Shown: positions 49,046 through 59,854, counted from the stretch's first letter. The stretch: 64,000 nt of DNA from Echinostoma caproni (GCA_900618425.1 UZAN01040010.1:1-64000), one strand, 5' to 3'. The notes: generated from the sequence alone by a model not told the origin. Program-made: numbers and translations.

Positions 49046-50266
49046 ATGGTTTCGCTGGTGTCGCATCTTCTTCCACGAATCTTCCGATCGGCGAAGCGAA
49101 TGATTATTTGTACCTATATCGAAAGTGACGGGATTGACGTTTACCTACCGACGGATGAACAAAAAGAACTGTTATTCTTCTGTACGCGCGATAGGCAATT
49201 CAAGTTCAATGAGGAAATCTATCGCCAGAAGGACGATGTGGCAATGTGGTCCCTGGTAGGGCCCAATGTTTTCATGTCTAAAATAGAAAACGGTCCACTT
49301 AAAACACAAATCGAACAATGCGTACTGTACAAACGTCACGTAAACGATATTTTGTGCGTGGTCGATTCTACTGCTATCATATACTAGATCATTTCAATGC
49401 TGCGCATTTGAATTCGAAATTCCCGACTGAAAATGAAGCAAACAATCAACTAGCATATTTAGATGTTTGCCTAACTCGTTGTGATAACTGATCCATCAGG
49501 CGGTCCGTACATAGGAAATGAAATGAGCAATACATTCATTTCCGGAGCTTTGTTCCACTCAGTATGAAGCTGACTCTGATACTCTGTTTGGCCAAGAGAG
49601 CTAGAAGAATTTGCAAGACGGACATGCTGGTTGAAGAACTCCAAAATGTGCGCAACATCTTTATCCAGAATGGATACCCGAAGCGTTGCGTGGAATCGGT
49701 GGAGCAACGACAAGGAGCGTTGCCCAAGAGGGCTACTGTTTAAAAGTCTGTGTACATTTCTTTATTATTTAAAAGTGACGCCTTGGCAGAGAATAAGCAT
49801 TGAAGGTTATCAAATGCCATCAACAAAACGCTTTTAAGCAGCTAAGCTTTAGTCTTGGTTCATATCTAGCCTGTTGGTGTATATACGGTTGAAGAATACA
49901 GTACCCAATTTTGCTGCCTCTTTCTGTAATTGCTCTTTCATTTGCTCCTATGAAGCAAATAATATTGGCCGCACGACCAGGCGTCTGTCCGAGTGCATCT
50001 GTCAGCATCGCCCTGCATGGTTGCGAAGTAGAGTAATTAAGGCAATCACAGGTGCGGTGATATCGATCCATATTGACGCTAACCACATTGCAAACGTGAC
50101 GTTAGCGTTTCGAGCCCTGTATAGAGTTAAAACGGGACGATCCAGACACGTGCGGTTTCGCATTCTAGCCACGGGAGAGGCTGTTTCCATCCATCTTCAC
50201 AACCCCCTGCCCAGAAACAATTTGTGCAACCATTCAAGCTCCCATGGCCGGATTGCCGACAAGTAA
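49046..50266 (+). pseudogene. Penelope-like element relic with RT and GIY-YIG
   Basis: The frame 49046-49387 contains FKFNEEIYRQKDDVAMWSLV then GPNVFMSKIE (canonical FNGxxYxQxDGVAMGSPLGPVxANIFMSxxE). RHVNDILCVVDST follows (canonical RYVDDILCV; YVDD reads HVND, first Asp lost). Then AYLDVCLTR, a piece with QNGYPKRCV near 49668-49694, and FCNCSFICSYEANNIGRTTR (GIY-YIG core) at about 49919-49978, with AVSIHL near the end. Inverted repeats at 48753-48900 and 50323-50480 bound it. Missing catalytic Asp and several frameshifts mark it as dead. Confidence 0.85.
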
Positions 50267-50292
50267 CCTGTTATGAAACATTGGAGTAAATG

Positions 50293-50311
50293 ATAATTGG
50301 GGACCAATTAT
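50293..50311 (+). other. Perfect 8-bp hairpin at the PLE 3' boundary
   Basis: ATAATTGG, loop GGA, CCAATTAT, followed by GACGCAAAC. It resembles the stem-II-plus-GAAAC layout of a hammerhead, but no CUGANGA box precedes it, so ribozyme identity is not supported. Confidence 0.4.
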
Positions 50312-50322
50312 GACGCAAACTG

Positions 50323-50480
50323 CTGGATACGTTATTTACTTTCCTCTTTTCCTTGTAAACCCTTCTCTATTACTGGTTTTACTTATTATGCTGTAATGGC
50401 TGTACAATGCTGTAATGATTGAGACACACTGAAAACGAGCTTGTTCGCCTATTTGTGCTCTCATTATGAGCTTTGTGGGA
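50323..50480 (+). repeat. PLE inverted terminal repeat, right
   Basis: Inverse partner of 48753-48900. It contains GAAAACGAGCTTGTTCGCC; a similar end word (AAACGAGCCAGTTCGC) recurs at about 50536-50552 and another on the minus strand at 26002-25983, suggesting a shared PLE terminal motif. Confidence 0.75.
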
Positions 50481-50544
50481 CGGATTAAATATTTGACATT
50501 TTGATGCATTAGGCTGTAGAAGAATCACTGCAAACGAGCCAGTT

Positions 50545-50605
50545 CGCTACTATATTTACTACTATATACTACTACTATCTACTAACTATGTATATATATA
50601 TATGT
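50545..50605. repeat. (ACTAT)/(TA)n microsatellite
   Basis: Short tandem TACTATAT/ACTACT units running into TATATATATATATG. Confidence 0.75.
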
Positions 50606-50609
50606 TGTT

Positions 50610-53600
50610 ATTGGTCGGTGGCTTCTCCTACATGAGGAAAATTTACAAACGAAAGCACATAGAAAGCCTCCTATCGTGCCTAGCGCGCAGGTCTGATGGC
50701 TTTACCATGTAATTTGTGTTCTGAACTGCGAGTTTTATATCCGACCACACCATGTTCTTCTGAGGGTCTCATTCGATATCGTCGAATGGTGATATTCCCC
50801 CGAGGCTATTTACTTTTTTGATGACCTGCTCTCCTCAGCTTTTAATCATCATATTTTTGCCGATGAAGTTACGTAACACTTTATTTTATCCTATCTGGCT
50901 TCTCTCCCCTGCAAACGACCACTTTACCAATGCTTGCAGCTTTGTCAGAGAAATCTGCTAAATCTGGTCTTCGTTTCATTCCTGGTTGGGAGCATCACAA
51001 TGGTCTTCTCTTCAGTGCAGAGAAAAATCACATTTATATCCGATTCTCGTAACTAAGCAGGTTTCTCCTTCACAATAAATTTCAGTTGTAACAGTTTCGG
51101 TTGCACGGATTCATGCTACTCATTGGAGCTATTCTTTTATCTTAACAAGCACTCTATATTTAGATACGTACCACATCTGTTGCCCAAAAGGTCTTTTTTG
51201 TCGCACTAGACCTTCCTTCGCTAATGCTGATCGCTCACCTGAAAAAACCACATTCTGCCTATTCGCGGTTAAGCGTCGGTCGGGGTTTCGTCCGTCTCTT
51301 GGGATCTTCTTGATAGAGTTGAACCTGAGGCTTAACTCTTCATCAACAAACAGTCCTTAACTTGTTGTGTGCAATCACTAACCCACCGTCAAGCAGTCAA
51401 TTATGAGCCCTACTGCAGCTAATCTAGTTTTCCTCTGCAATATTTGCCTTGATCACAACACTTCGTACATCTTGTTAAATCGAAAAATGCTTTAGGTCCT
51501 CGGGTAGATGAACTTTTACCGTGATTTGCATATTGCAGTGAGAGATAGAGCAATGCGTTAAAGAGAAGATGAAGGAAAATGGTAAAATGGATGGTTCGAT
51601 AGTTTACCTGAAATGACTTTGCTGTTAACTAAGGTGCTCACTAAATAGACATTATTATGCGAATGTCTCGGGGGGGGGGCGATTTCGAATCGGGAGCGGT
51701 AACGAAATTCATTGTGTAAACTTTGGTGTGTATTAGCCAAAGGAGGCTTGGTAAAGCGCATTCTGGAGCATACCACTGGATCTAGATAGGAATTTCAAAG
51801 GGCGGTGTTTTTCTTTTAAACATTGAAAAAAAAATGAGGAAGCAATGCAGCCAATGAGGTTCAATGCATATGACGATAAATTTAATATAGAGAATTGTGG
51901 AAAAGCGCATTTCTGGAGTCCAAATGCAGAAAAATAACTTGCCGACTTTTGTAAAGACACTTTCGATATAAATGGAAAATGATCGATTGTGAGCAAAATA
52001 ATGCTTCAGTATTTTGCTCATTGGGTTGAGACGCATAAACTAACTGGTTTAACGAAACCAAATTAAGACTGAAAACGATAGTAAAGCACTTTCCAAAGTT
52101 GATCTTCGTAGAGTGAGAAAACGTATGATTATTTCAACGCCAAGCTAAAATAAAAGAATAGAATTTCAGCATCAATTACGGTTAATAAAGATTGTTCCAC
52201 CGCATCTATTGCGAACTCTTCGGAGAGATTGCCATGAAAGATATCAGACAAATCGAGTCTCTCTACATCACTCGCAGTGCTAGGAAGTAATTACAATTCC
52301 CTGAGGGAAACTTAACTAACAAGCTTTTGTAAACTGACAGGAGAGATTTCCGACATCGCCGAGCTTTCCGGACAGTGAGCAAACGTTGTTGGGAAATATC
52401 GATGGAACACTCTTTCTATTGAGAGCAACCTTCCATTACGCACGATATTCTATTGGAAGCTAAGAAATTCCCAGAAAAACCCCTGACCGATTACACCCTG
52501 GATTAGCAAACAAGGGGAACTTTCGATTGTGCACGACAGTACGTAGGAATATAAAATAGAGTGACAGCATGACAGCATGTGTCCTTAACGTTTGTCCGAT
52601 TTTATGTTAAATTATGGTCACGTGCTTATCATGGATATTCACTACAATTAGTGAAAACAATTCGATGAAAACAAAAGTGATGCCGAATTGCAGAAATCCA
52701 AAAACATGCGACTAGCACCCATTAACTCGATGTTGTCAAACCCCTAACTTTCAATCCGCTTTTTTCCCTGCGACAGGAAAGTTGTGGAACAGCCTCTTCT
52801 TTCTGTGTTTCCTCCTATCTACGCTACCTTTATTTCAAAAAGAAAGAGTCAATAAACAAGTTTCAGTTAAATGATCCGCTTGCCACTCGGTTTATCTAAT
52901 AACCTTGGGATACAGGATTTACCGATGTTACTTTGTTCATCAATGTGTAATAAAAAAAATATCATTCAAATAGACAGCCTTTTTGGTTTTCCATTGTGGA
53001 AAGTTTTTGGCAGTCCTGAAATGAAAAGATATAAAATGTTGTTGTCTATTAAATATGTTCAACCTGGAACTTTTATTCTGTTTGAAATTATTTGGTCATT
53101 TCCAATCGCTAGCAAAGATAATGAATTTTCCAAAACACATATAACTATTACAAAAACGGCGAACAACAATTTTCCGATTGTCTATAATTAACTACGAGAT
53201 CAATGTTTTGAGGTTTTCAGCAGACGAGTGACATGCTAAACTATAACGCTCCGCGTAGAACAACGCTGAAACGAATTTAACTTCGGAAAGTAAAAGCAAA
53301 TTCCGTATTTCGTGAAAACACCCTAGAGATGTTCTGACGTTCACCGCTAATCGACAATATACATCTCGATCATTCTTGTCCAGATGGACGGTGCCAATAA
53401 ATACGAACACTGAGGAATTTCGAGGCACTAAATGGGGACACGAACACAGTGAGACAACCGCATCTGGTTGGACACACTAACTGTTTGTTCTCTGATCAGC
53501 CTCTCTGTGCCAGTCTGCCATTAATAGATAAGAAATCGGAAACGTTTAAGCTGCAAGACAATTGCCAGATCCATAAAAAATGAACATTAATGCATGCTAA

Positions 53601-55080
53601 TCGGTAAAGATAATGCATTTCGGAGTCCATTTGATTGCAATCATTCCAAGTAGTTCCCCACCCCTTGCAACAGACACTGTGTTAGGTTCTGTATGTCAAT
53701 GTGTATTTGTGTGTCATCTTGTGTCCAGACTTATCTGTCACATATGTTGTTTTGCATTATATTGTTGCGCAACGTGAGATTGGAGCTACCGGAAAAAATG
53801 AACGCATGTCGCGTCCGTGATAAAACGTGCAAAGTGTTTTGTGTTTACGCTGCTGTGTGCAAAACTAATCAGTCCGTATTTCGACCTAACCTGTCAACAA
53901 CGGAATATTACTGCTTTATTACCCCACGCATGGGTAAATGCAACAAGTTTGAATAAATGTGTTACGAAGCGTTTCTATTTGTCACGACAACACAAATTTC
54001 CTATTAGTAATGGCCAAGGATGTGCATCAGTCGAATACGTTTAATGCAAGCGATCAATGCATACCATAATGTATGCAAAGTAACCATGGGTGGCTTGTGA
54101 AATACATTAGCAGAGAAGGATTGAATGAATCATAAGACTGCGGAATGCACACAATCGACAAATTCATTCTCAAACCATTGCAAGTACATTTATGTACATT
54201 ATGTACGTTTATGTGGGAAATTAACGGGAGGATGATGCGGTGGGGTCAAACAGATAAGGTCAATTGCTGCTGGCAAAGGTGTGAACAGAACCACGTTTCT
54301 CTCTATATAGTTCTCTTATTCAGACAGGAATGGGTTGCGTAACCGTTTTCAATCGACTCGGGTCATCACCACGCTCATGCGTCAAATTGTGCACTTTCGG
54401 GTAGGGAAGCGTGAGTGTGTTTTGATGCACACAATTCTGGCTTTATTAGGTGGATGATATTACCTCGGTGGTTCCAAGTGTTTTAGTTCAAACTAACGTG
54501 GATTGCCCGCAGTGAAAGCCAATTGGCTATTTTGATTACTTTCGAAATTGACCCCTTTCATGCTGGTTGGTGTCACATATTGAAACCGATCTTTGTGGTT
54601 AGCTCTTATGAAACCGTAGAAGTGTAGAATGCTAATCGCTTGATGTTATAACGTGAGTCACATTATCAAAGTGTATCGCTCAAGCTATACTTAGTTGGGG
54701 ACGTTCGCCCATCCTGGTGGTAGTTGTTGTGACTGAGCTATTTAAAGTCATCAGTGTCCTACGTGTAGCAAGCCCTACGCAAAAGGTTAAGTGAAACTCT
54801 CAGTATGTGCTCTCTACCAAGAGTTCAAAGTTCTCCTACCTCTTTCGTGCCGACCATTTTGCACGCCTGCGGCGGAAACCTGCACAAAATCATTTCACTT
54901 TGCCACATCTTGGACGGTTGAAAACTTGACCCATCTGGTTCAGGTTTAGGTGAACGAGCTACAGCGAATACAAGTTTCGTGCCATCAAGATCGTTCATCC
55001 GGTTACAGTATGCTGGAGAATGTTAGTGGTCAGTTAGTTGTGGTTAGGCGCAAACAAAGGCAAAACAAGTCACAACTACC
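50610..55080. other. No recognisable gene
   Basis: About 4.5 kb. A G homopolymer run lies at about 51670-51678. The frames at 51733-52036 (minus), 52871-53191 and 53693-54044 show no motif. Sequence near 50820-51330 hints at LINE-like fragments but no RT box could be fixed. Confidence 0.35.
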
Positions 55081-55207
55081 GCTGATTTGTGCACTCCAAT
55101 TTAGACTAAATTTGTATCATTGTTTATTCAATGAAAGGACCTGATGTTCTTGGTAGAATATTAGATAATAAGTAGTATGTGAATGACTGGACAAAATTTC
55201 CCTGGAA

Positions 55208-55250
55208 GCACACGACCGGTTTCGCGGTTCTTGCCGCTCGTCAGGCATGT
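55208..55250 (-). ncRNA. Hammerhead ribozyme (left arm, minus strand)
   Basis: On the minus strand: CUGACGA (55244-55238), stem II GCGG/CCGC with loop CAAGAA (55237-55224), GAAA (55223-55220), CCGG (55219-55216), U16.1 (55215) and C17 cleavage base (55214). Stem I pairs the bases before CUGACGA (GC then AU.C) with GUGUG after the cleavage site, including two G-U pairs; the sixth pair is A.C. Stem III is the palindrome CCGG with no loop, as in PLE ribozymes thought to act as dimers. All conserved core bases are present. Confidence 0.78.
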
Positions 55251-55546
55251 GTATCCGGTAATCTTTTGCCAGTTCATTCATATACTTGTACCCAGGAAAT
55301 GTATTTTCGTCACAATACTACTTATTATCTAATATTTTACCAAGACCATCAGGTCACGTTTGTTGCGGTCAGTAGCATCTAACCCACTTACAAAACATCG
55401 AATCATAGCATTGATTCTTCATTGGACTGGCTCTGAAACAGCTGTCTATCCAATGGTCACCCGGCGTTGCAAACAAGGTTATTGTGACGAAAATACACTT
55501 CCTGGGTACAAGTATATGAATGAACTGGCAAAAGATTACCGGATAC

Positions 55547-55589
55547 GCATGCCTGACGAGCGGCAAGAACCGCGAAACCGGTCGTGTGC
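55547..55589 (+). ncRNA. Hammerhead ribozyme (right arm, plus strand)
   Basis: Stem I 5' strand GCATGC (55547-55552), CTGACGA (55553-55559), stem II GCGG-CAAGAA-CCGC (55560-55573), GAAA (55574-55577), CCGG (55578-55581), T (55582), cleavage C (55583), then GTGTGC (55584-55589). All six stem I pairs form, two as G-U. Stem III is again the self-complementary CCGG. The core is complete, so self-cleavage of a transcript is plausible, most likely in a dimeric fold. Confidence 0.8.
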
Positions 55590-55714
55590 TTCCAGGGAAA
55601 TTTTGTCCAGTCATTCACATACTACTTATTATCTAATATTCTACCAAGAACATCAGGTCCTTTCATTGAATAAACAATGATACAAATTTAGTCTAAATTG
55701 GAGTGCACAAATCA

Positions 55715-56018
55715 NNNNNNNNNNNNNNNNNNNNNNNNNNNNNNNNNNNNNNNNNNNNNNNNNNNNNNNNNNNNNNNNNNNNNNNNNNNNNNNNNNNNNN
55801 NNNNNNNNNNNNNNNNNNNNNNNNNNNNNNNNNNNNNNNNNNNNNNNNNNNNNNNNNNNNNNNNNNNNNNNNNNNNNNNNNNNNNNNNNNNNNNNNNNNN
55901 NNNNNNNNNNNNNNNNNNNNNNNNNNNNNNNNNNNNNNNNNNNNNNNNNNNNNNNNNNNNNNNNNNNNNNNNNNNNNNNNNNNNNNNNNNNNNNNNNNNN
56001 NNNNNNNNNNNNNNNNNN
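55715..56018. other. Assembly gap (304 N)
   Basis: The N run starts inside the right arm of the palindrome. Long inverted repeats often break short-read assembly, so the gap is probably a result of the palindrome. Confidence 0.95.
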
Positions 56019-56283
56019 GATAAAATTTGTAGTATTTTCTTAATAGCAAGAACAAGCATCGTCAAAGCACAGGTTGAATTCAACTATTTCACGTTATCTC
56101 TTCAGCTGTGTAGAAATATTCACGTGAAAGTTCGATCAGGACAATGACAAATCTTTAAGCATCAAAATCACTCGACTAGGCAAAATCAGTGTGAAGGTTA
56201 CCGGTCACCAATCACAGTCGGGTTGAACAGAGGTATACGGTGGGAGAATATGTTTATCGATCTGGATCAAGGTGACAGCCCTA

Positions 56284-57430
56284 TCACGGGGGAGTTAGGC
56301 TGGCCACAGAGTCGAATTGTTTGCAGAGGTCTGGTTTGTGACGCCGAATGGCTACGGCTTCGGCAAACACTAACAACCGCCGCATTTTCTGTTGGTTTAA
56401 CACCCGGAACGCTTGCTTTGGATCAATGCAAAATTTGCAGTCCAATGTATGGTGGGTAATAGAGCTGAAAGGGATCTTCGAGCCATTGAGTGCTAAAGTT
56501 CTCGAGACATGTTCTGAAATCCGAGTGGCCAAGCGTCTCTCAGTTCTTCCGATATACTTTCCACCGTAAGTGCATTGAAATAGGTAAATACACGAGGAGG
56601 TAACGAGCGAGTTTAGCTTGTCCAAGTTGAATTCAGTGATCATTTGTCTTCTTTTATGGAGAATAATAAGCAAAGCGGCGTTATAAGCTCTTGAGAGAGC
56701 TTGTTTCAGCCGACGTTGTGATAGCCTCTCATTCTGGTCACCTTTAAAGGGTAAGGTGATGAGAACGTTTTTCTTTGGTATGTCGTTTCCCCTAGTTCTA
56801 GTCTCTATGTTGTTGCCATACTTTGCAATGAAAATCCGCGAATACCCGTTATCCTGCAATGCACAGAACATAAGCTCAAGAGCGTTTTCAAGTGTTTCCG
56901 CATAACAAAATCGTTTTGCTCTAGAACGCAAGCCCTTTACTAGGGGTCGCTTCTATTGTATTGAACAAAAGCTTCTGAAGTTCAGATACTGTCCGGACTA
57001 ATTTGGTTTGTAGAATGTAGACCGAAGAAGAGATAGATCTACCCTTCTTGTGAGTTTGACATCCATGAATCGAAAGGAAGTCCCAGATTCATGTTCTACG
57101 GTAAACCTGTTGTTGGGGTAGCAGCAATTCAAAGATTTTAGAATTTCTTTAACATGATTCTTGTTTTTGACAACGACAAACGTGTCATCAACATAACGCT
57201 TATAGAAAAAGTCTCACGTATCAACTGATGAAGTTTTGTTTCTTCTAGGTGGCCCATGGCTATGTCGGTTAACACTGGTCATGGTGGATTTCCCATTGTC
57301 ACACCTTCGACTTGTTAATGTTCACGACACATCTGATTTGCTAGATCAACTGCCTTGGCTTTGAACCAACTAACTGTATCAGGTGATTTCGGGGTTGAAT
57401 CAGAAAGTTGATCAAATAAATATAAATATA
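56284..57430 (-). pseudogene. Penelope-like element ORF: RT plus GIY-YIG endonuclease, nearly intact
   Basis: One minus-strand frame runs from about 57350 to 56284 with only a few stops; the last 215 codons (56931-56284) are fully open. In order: GVTMGNPP, stop, PVLTDIAMG (canonical GVAMGSPLGPVLADIFMG); FYKRYVDDTFVVV with YVDD intact; YPNNRFTVEHES; FYKPN, stop, SGQYLNFRSF; KRPLVKGLRSRAKRFC; NGYSRIFI; then LPFKGDQNERLSQRRLKQA (linker), and the GIY-YIG core CTYGGKYIGRTERRLATRIS. The ORF ends with FAEAVAIRRHKPDLC, the usual C-terminal helix of this endonuclease. The finger region before DGVAMG is degraded. Downstream on this strand, past the gap, lies the hammerhead-bearing palindrome, as expected for its terminal repeat. 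Confidence 0.9.
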
Positions 57431-57490
57431 TAAATATATAATATATAATATATATAATAATATATATAATAAATATATAAATAAATACTG
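57415..57490. repeat. AT-rich (TAAATATA)n microsatellite
   Basis: About 75 bp of A/T-only tandem units. It lies between the N-terminal and RT parts of the PLE and may sit in a deletion of the RT finger domain. Confidence 0.9.
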
Positions 57491-57790
57491 TTTCAGTGTC
57501 TATGCGGTCAACTTTAGTTTACGGGACACAAATATTCAAACCAAGGACAGGGCAGAAATCTGCAGTTAACTGAGAGTAAAATTCGGCAGATCGGCCACGT
57601 ATCTCTCCGGATTCGGTGGAAACTGCTCATCCAGGCAGAAAGGGGCCAGAGATTTCTCCAATTCATTGGTGGTTCGTAGCAAAGTTTTGCGTTGTACTTG
57701 ATGAATGAAATTGAACAACTTTATTTGGCACACTAGTTTTTGACTATCCAATACGGGTTGTATCTGGTTAATAGTGATACGTAATTCACA
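57490..57790 (-). pseudogene. N-terminal region of the same PLE
   Basis: A minus frame of 61 codons (57751-57566), extended past a stop, reads ...NELEKSLAPFC ... VADLPNFTLSYSQL then GLNICVP. This fits the conserved PLE N-terminal block (NLSxxxLTxxELxxLSxGLxFxP) that precedes the RT. Colinear with the RT at 57430-56284 on the same strand. The segment between (RT fingers with YGLPKxHK) is missing. Confidence 0.5.
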
Positions 57791-57794
57791 AATG

Positions 57795-58770
57795 CGTTTA
57801 TTTGAAGCTTCAGCTGAGATTTTACCACACGGCGTAAATTTCGATCATTGACTGGGAGTTTATCTCATCACAATGATTTCACAGAAGACCGAGGCGATTT
57901 GCATATCTGCAGACAGTCCATATAGAATCACCAACGGGCTGTTTTACATGCAGTGAAACATCGTAAATCCACAAAATTGTTTACTGAACGAAACTTCTCA
58001 TGTGAGAAACGCTGTTTTAGAAATTCCATACATTTGTAGTAGTACGAAAGTTACGGCTCACATTTGGAAAGTAGTTCAAGCAAAGCAGCATGGGAATTCA
58101 TTCTTTTAAATAAAGTATTCCTGTTCCATGACAGTGTTTACTAAGTTTAGCCCATGTATTCTAAATTGCTTATCTCTTTTAGTTCAGTGCACAATAAATT
58201 ACTATGGCATGGAGCCTATTGAGGAAACTGGCAAATTCTGTTTTGGCAGTCAACTTGGTAGTTTCCATGCTAAAGTAACCCCCTCCAATGCTCGAAAATT
58301 AAGAAGGGAAATGAAGTATGGATGAGATGAAAGTACAATACCTGTAAGAAGTATATAAGTAACTTTAATAAATAAATTATATTTGCAGGTCTAATCGAAA
58401 CTTAGGCAACGGATTCCTGTGAAACACTTGTGGGTTCGTATAGGCAAGAGCATTTATATTGAAGTAAATATTTTTTTCAAATAATAATAAACAAGCCTTG
58501 ATGATGATGATGAGTCTTCATAGCTGTGATTTTCGTGATTCGTTTATGCCCAGCCGGCGGAATAGTTCGGAATGTAGCGGAAAGTCTTATTTCGTCAATA
58601 GTGTTTGCCCTAGACAATAATGAGTTAAGGGCTATCTTAAGAGAATAAAACAATTTTTATTTACAAAAAATTATTATTGATAATAATTAGGATGTAAAGT
58701 TTGTGTACAATAATAGTCGATTGGTCTGCCCTTGTTCTTTGGTACCTTTTCGAGTCTCTTCGGCATAAAA
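57795..58770. other. No recognisable gene
   Basis: Frame 58128-58325 has no motif. A (GAT)n tract lies at about 58499-58515. Confidence 0.4.
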
Positions 58771-58779
58771 TCTATTAAT

Positions 58780-59330
58780 TCATTCATTTTCTATTTGGTG
58801 CTCCATAACGTAGCGCACTTTTGCCTCCAATGCCCAATGGACAGGTAGTACATTGACCTGTCTCTTCAAAACAGAAAACAGATTTTCAATCACATTGAGA
58901 TCCGGGCTATTAGGGAGAAGTTGCGTGAACTGGACCTTCGAGTCGCGTATCTTTCCTGAACTCATAACCTGACGCATCTCAATTTTTCTCATTCTCTTCT
59001 TGCAGAAGAGAGTAAGAATGGCAGGGAAGATCTTCCCGTTGGATAGACGACAACGATTTTATGGAATGTTTTTGCAGAGTAAAACGAATTCGGTCATCCT
59101 TTTGTTTGGATGTATTCGGTTTACGGCCTCCGCAAGCTGTTCTGGTTGTTGTTTTTCCATGGATTATCCTGTGAATTGTGCTCTTGTTAACAATAAAGTA
59201 GTGAGAAAGATTCCGTATGGAAAATCCCAGCTTGTGTGCACGTGCAATTCCATTTCTGACCTTTTCACTGAGAGCTTTTGGTTTTGAGCACTCCTTGCTC
59301 CATTATGGGGACAACAACATGGACGTTCAA
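58780..59330 (-). pseudogene. Tc1-like transposase relic, internally deleted
   Basis: The minus frame 58992-58780 contains LLPNSPDLNVIENLFSVLKR, the C-terminal Tc1 signature (W..xSPDLNPIENLWxxLKR), including its Glu as the last catalytic acidic residue. Higher up on the minus strand, different frames give an N-terminal HTH-like region (NQKLSVKRSEME ... and, in another frame, STIHRIIHGKTTTRTACGG), typical of Tc1 DNA-binding domains with a GRP-like linker. Only about 250 bp separate the two, so the central part with the first two catalytic Asp is deleted. Terminal inverted repeats were not found. Confidence 0.75.
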
Positions 59331-59854
59331 AGCTGTACACAAAGATTACCTTGACTTCAAGGTTGAATTTGATCAAAATGATACTTCTCGAATTCAGTGA
59401 GTTATATATCAAACAAAGATTATGATTATGAAGCCTTATTCAATACAATTTCTCCTGCTTGTGAAAGAATTTTATTTGGTTATTCAGTAGAGTTGTTATA
59501 ATGGATTATATTTTGGATAAAAAATGCCTCATAGAAAACAACCGAGATGGCAAGGGTTTATGGAAATAATTTGGGATGATTCTTGAGTCATTCCTATTAC
59601 AAAATATTGCGTTTTCGAATATTATAAAGTTTGAGTTTTCATGTTGAGATTATTTAATCTTGGCAACCAAGGTCAGGCATTTTTCATTGACACTCATGCA
59701 GAGTAGAAAATACGTAAATCGAAGTAGATAAGATATAAAGTATTGCCAAAGCCTACGGTATTATTATGGATGATAAACATAAGTAAACTCAAATGGATCA
59801 TAAAGAAAATGTTTTAGTACATCCTCATTGGTCAGTACCGTACATTTTCTATGG

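Larger units (their letters stand above)
55082..55714. repeat. Large palindrome (236/235-bp arms, 162-bp loop) of a PLE-type terminal repeat
   Basis: The left arm 55082-55317 is the reverse complement of the right arm 55480-55714 with only scattered differences; the loop is 55318-55479. The loop begins with a direct copy of a right-arm segment (CTACTTATTATCTAATATT... at 55318-55356 and again at about 55621-55662), so there are three copies of that segment, one inverted. The right arm runs straight into the N gap, so the palindrome may extend further. Each arm carries a hammerhead core. Inverted plus partial direct copies match PLE terminal-repeat behaviour. Confidence 0.85.

Noticed and set aside
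50293..50320. Hairpin followed by GACGCAAAC as a hammerhead
   Set aside because: Perfect stem but GAAA is broken and there is no CUGANGA box; kept only as a hairpin.
50820..51330. Possible CR1 RT fragment (ADEVT-like box)
   Set aside because: The putative box is followed by a stop and no other RT motif lines up.
55693..56147. Open frames across 55715-56018
   Set aside because: Artefacts of the N gap.
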